Assembly: GCF_015277775.1 (NCBI RefSeq)
Contig: NZ_CP063849.1
Location: 4,278,001-4,342,000 of the forward strand
DNA from: Paludibaculum fermentans
GTDB taxonomy: Bacteria > Acidobacteriota > Terriglobia > Bryobacterales > Bryobacteraceae
Length of the DNA: 64,000 nucleotides
Reading direction: 5' to 3'
Each line of letters starts with the position of its first letter. Position 1 is the first letter of the stretch. Positions 61,604 through 64,000 of this stretch are shown one piece after another. Both the position numbers and the translations under genes were made by a program. The notes under the pieces were generated by a model, which searched no databases, was not told where the DNA came from, and worked only from the letters and a program-made list of their open reading frames with translations.

Positions 61604-63067
61604 TTGTACAAAGTGAGCAGTCCCGCTGCCCCCACCGTTCCCTTGCCCTGGTATCTAAGCTTCGGTCCTGCTTTGGCCGCAGTTCTCTGCCTGTCTGTGT
61701 TCTACTATCGAGGACTCGATTGCTGGTTCTACCAGGACGACTTCGGCTGGCTCCATCTGGCCCCCGCTAAAGGTTTCCGCGACTTCCTCGCTATCATTTT
61801 CGCACCCAAAGCTCACGGCAACCTGCGGCCGTGGAGCGAGAACCTCTTCTTCTATGGCTTGAAGGCCATCTTCGGAGTCAATCCCTTACCCTTCCGGATC
61901 GTTGTCTTCCTCACCGTATCGGTCAACCTGTTCCTCCTCAACGCCATCGCGCGCCGGCTCACCGGGTCTGTCCTTGGCGGAGCCACAGCCGCCTTCTGCT
62001 GGCTGCTGAACCCCTGCGTGGCGCCCTCGCTGTGTTGGACTTGCATCTACAATCAGCCCCAGTCGCTCTGCTTCATCCTGCTCGCCTTTTTGCACTACCT
62101 GCGAGGACGCAAACGTGCCCAGTGGGTGGTCTTTCTGCTCGGGCTCGGCTCACTGGAAACAGTAGTGATGTATCCGCTCCTGATCTCGGCCCACGCCCTG
62201 CTGTACGATCGCAGCCGCTTCAAGCGAACCCTGCCCTTCTATGCCGGTTCCGCCGCGTTCACCCTACTCCACTTCCTGGTCGCACCCATCTACAAAACCG
62301 GCCCTTACGCCATCCAGATCGACCGAAGAATCTTCCACACCCTCTGGACCTATTTCGAAATGGCACTGGGTCCGGAACGCTTCGGCCACTTCTATTGGGA
62401 TTGGCCTGCTTGGGTCGTGCCGTCAGCCACAGCCGCCATCTGCGCTGCCGTGCTTGTCATCGTGATCCTGCGGGACACAAGGCGTGGCAGCACTCAGATT
62501 GGCAACTCCACGGCAATCTTCGGCGCCGCCTGGTTCGTCATCATGCTCGGCCCGCTGTTGCTGCTGCCTGATCACATCATGGACTACGCGCTTACCGCCC
62601 CCGCGGTCGGTCTCGCCCTGATCATCGCCGCCGCTGTCTCGGCGCGGAAGGCGATAGGCATGCCCATCGCCATCCTCTACCTGGCGTTCGCAGCGCCCGC
62701 CGCCTGGCACGTCACGCGGTGGAACTGGGAGCGCAGCCACCTCGCCCGGGACCTGGTCCAGGGCGTCCTCCGATTCAAACGCGCCAACCCGGAAAGAATG
62801 ATGCTGCTCACCGGCATGGATACTGACCAATTCCTCGCCGGCTATGCCGATCTGCCTTTCGAAGTGCACGGCTACTTCGACGTCTGGCTGGCGCCCGGCG
62901 CCGAGTCCAACATCCACGACGAGGGCCATCTGGCGCCGCTCATGGTCTGGAAGCCCGAGAAATCGTATCCGCTGCTCGATGCCGGCAAGGCCATGGTCCT
63001 CGACGTGGCAGGCGGCAACGTACACGACGTCACCGCCCAATACCAGGCCAACCGCCCGAAGTACTAA
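61604..63067 (+). CDS. GT-C-like membrane glycosyltransferase candidate
   Basis: A 487-residue membrane protein with an N-terminal helix, then CWFYQDDFGWLHLAP, an acidic loop-1 pattern like that of GT-C glycosyltransferases, and about eleven further helices. A soluble C-terminal tail carries ERMMLLTGMDTDQFL. No closer family is recognised. The start is TTG 61604, behind GAAGTGAG. GTG 61613 is the alternative. It ends in a 4-base convergent overlap with the DUF72 gene. Confidence 0.72.
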   Translation: MYKVSSPAAPTVPLPWYLSFGPALAAVLCLSVFYYRGLDCWFYQDDFGWLHLAPAKGFRDFLAIIFAPKAHGNLRPWSENLFFYGLKAIFGVNPLPFRIVVFLTVSVNLFLLNAIARRLTGSVLGGATAAFCWLLNPCVAPSLCWTCIYNQPQSLCFILLAFLHYLRGRKRAQWVVFLLGLGSLETVVMYPLLISAHALLYDRSRFKRTLPFYAGSAAFTLLHFLVAPIYKTGPYAIQIDRRIFHTLWTYFEMALGPERFGHFYWDWPAWVVPSATAAICAAVLVIVILRDTRRGSTQIGNSTAIFGAAWFVIMLGPLLLLPDHIMDYALTAPAVGLALIIAAAVSARKAIGMPIAILYLAFAAPAAWHVTRWNWERSHLARDLVQGVLRFKRANPERMMLLTGMDTDQFLAGYADLPFEVHGYFDVWLAPGAESNIHDEGHLAPLMVWKPEKSYPLLDAGKAMVLDVAGGNVHDVTAQYQANRPKY

Positions 63068-63966
63068 GCCGCCCGAGCCGGCAACAAGACAGCCTGTACC
63101 GGCCTTTGCGCCCGGAACGCGGCCAACTCCGCCGGGTACTCCCCGATGAGGGGCGCCGGAGCCCGCAGGACATTGTCCCCGAAAATTTCGCGCAGCTGCA
63201 GCGCATTCACCATGGCGCGGCCACCCTCCGCGTTGGCTGTCACCACCAGAACCCGCGCCGCATTCGCGGCCAGCCGCTCAATCCGCGGCTGCCACTCCAG
63301 CAATTCGTCGAGGTCGTAGAGGTACGACTGGTCCACCGGCTGATCAAACTCACGAAAACCCTCCGGGCTCCGCCGCCCATGCAATCGGACGACTGCCACC
63401 CCCGAGGTAAGCAACGCCGTGGGCGGCATCGCCCGGAAGTACTTCGGCTGGTCGATGTTGACGAAACCAACGCGGTAGTTCACCAGCGTCGTCACCGCCT
63501 CATCCCTCAGCCATGACTCGTGTCGAAACTCCGCAGCCAGGGGAAACTCATGGAACGTCCGTCGCAGCTGGATGAGGAACTGTTTGTTCTCCTCGCTGAA
63601 CCGGAACGCCCAAGGAAACTGCATGACCACCGCACCCAGCCGCCGCGCCTTCAGCAGCGGGAACAGGCCCACCTTCCAGGCCTCCACCGCGGCCTCATTC
63701 AGGTCCCGGTCGTACGTGAAGCGCCGTTCCAACAGCGCCGTGAACAGGAAATCAGGGTTCCGCTCCACTTTCTTCGCGTAGAGCCTGGCGATCTCCTGCC
63801 GCATCGGGCCGGCGAAGGTCTGCCCGATCTCCGCTACGTCGACATACCGCGCCAGTGTGTCCAGCGGGTGCCAGCCGCGTGTCGCGGGCTTTGGATAGAC
63901 AGTGGAAACCCAGTCCGCGCGATGCCATCCGGACGGACCGATTGAGAGGTGGTGCAGCATTGCCAT
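63064..63966 (-). CDS. DUF72 (YecE-like) TIM-barrel protein
   Basis: A 300-residue protein starting at ATG 63966 directly behind GGAGGAAGC. The pattern IGPSGWHRADWVSTVYP, LGAVVMQFPWAFRFSEEN, LAAEFRHESWL and VVRLHGRR is typical of the DUF72/YecE family of TIM-barrel proteins of unknown activity. The final 34 bases of the window upstream of it contain only the ribosome site and no further gene. Confidence 0.9.
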   Translation of the reverse strand: MAMLHHLSIGPSGWHRADWVSTVYPKPATRGWHPLDTLARYVDVAEIGQTFAGPMRQEIARLYAKKVERNPDFLFTALLERRFTYDRDLNEAAVEAWKVGLFPLLKARRLGAVVMQFPWAFRFSEENKQFLIQLRRTFHEFPLAAEFRHESWLRDEAVTTLVNYRVGFVNIDQPKYFRAMPPTALLTSGVAVVRLHGRRSPEGFREFDQPVDQSYLYDLDELLEWQPRIERLAANAARVLVVTANAEGGRAMVNALQLREIFGDNVLRAPAPLIGEYPAELAAFRAQRPVQAVLLPARAA

Positions 63967-64000
63967 GCTTCCTCCTTCGCCTTATGTTTGCCAACCCAGA

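Overview
The window looks like chromosomal DNA of an Acidobacteriota member, most likely from the Bryobacterales/Solibacter group. This is inferred from gene content, not from a marker-gene search. The DNA is GC-rich. It carries an Oar-like TonB-dependent receptor with an N-terminal carboxypeptidase-regulatory-like domain, an 'ADOP'-type MacB/FtsX permease with the acidobacterial N-terminal extension, a helix-rich N-terminal domain tethered to a PD40 propeller, Tat-exported Gfo/Idh/MocA oxidoreductases and sugar isomerase-like proteins, and many secreted hydrolases. I see no phage genes, transposases or CRISPR array.

Layout. 0-6 kb: a minus-strand heavy-metal RND efflux operon (TolC-type channel, adaptor, CusA/CzcA pump cut by the left edge) preceded by a secreted FG-GAP/VCBS-type protein. 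6-18 kb: an accessory-looking stretch with a secreted esterase, a DUF6714-like gene, the helical-domain/PD40 protein, a tandem alpha/beta hydrolase, a broken oxidoreductase/isomerase hybrid gene, the TonB receptor, a 106-bp degraded copy of the DUF6714 gene end, and an acyl-carrier-like protein without its serine. It ends at an initiator tRNA gene. 18-27 kb: a Tat-exported sugar isomerase-like protein, three consecutive secreted proteins with carboxypeptidase-regulatory-like repeats, L-isoaspartate methyltransferase, a GNAT acetyltransferase and an APC permease. 27-32 kb: a UvrD-type helicase with an inserted DnaQ-type exonuclease, a selenocysteine tRNA gene directly upstream of it, and PEP carboxykinase. 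32-42 kb: the ADOP permease, a serine carboxypeptidase, a PHP phosphoesterase, a YgfZ-like protein, an MBL hydrolase and a membrane-embedded patatin-like protein. 42-50 kb: a CBM9-like protein, two tandem phosphohexomutases, FtsB/DivIC-like, CutA, an MFS transporter, a YncE-like propeller and elongation factor P. 50-55 kb: selA (selenocysteine synthase) as the last gene of an overlapping operon with a Gfo/Idh oxidoreductase and a PIG-L/LmbE deacetylase, then an LPG-synthase-like membrane protein and a LacI regulator. 55-64 kb: a lipoprotein, a YkgJ-type cysteine-cluster protein, a U32 peptidase-family protein (RlhA-like), a YfhO-like membrane protein, a GT-C-like membrane protein and a DUF72 protein.

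How it fits together. The most informative link is that tRNA-Sec (29.7 kb) and selA (50-51 kb) both lie here, so the organism probably encodes selenocysteine. Neither selB, selD nor a recoded UGA gene was recognised in the window. Several operons show 4-base ATGA/GTGA overlaps that suggest translational coupling. The 6-18 kb interval holds the degraded genes: a gapless 106-bp direct repeat (96/106 identical) bounds a ~9.7 kb block, and both copies contain 12 bases identical to the 3' end of the initiator tRNA at 18.05 kb.
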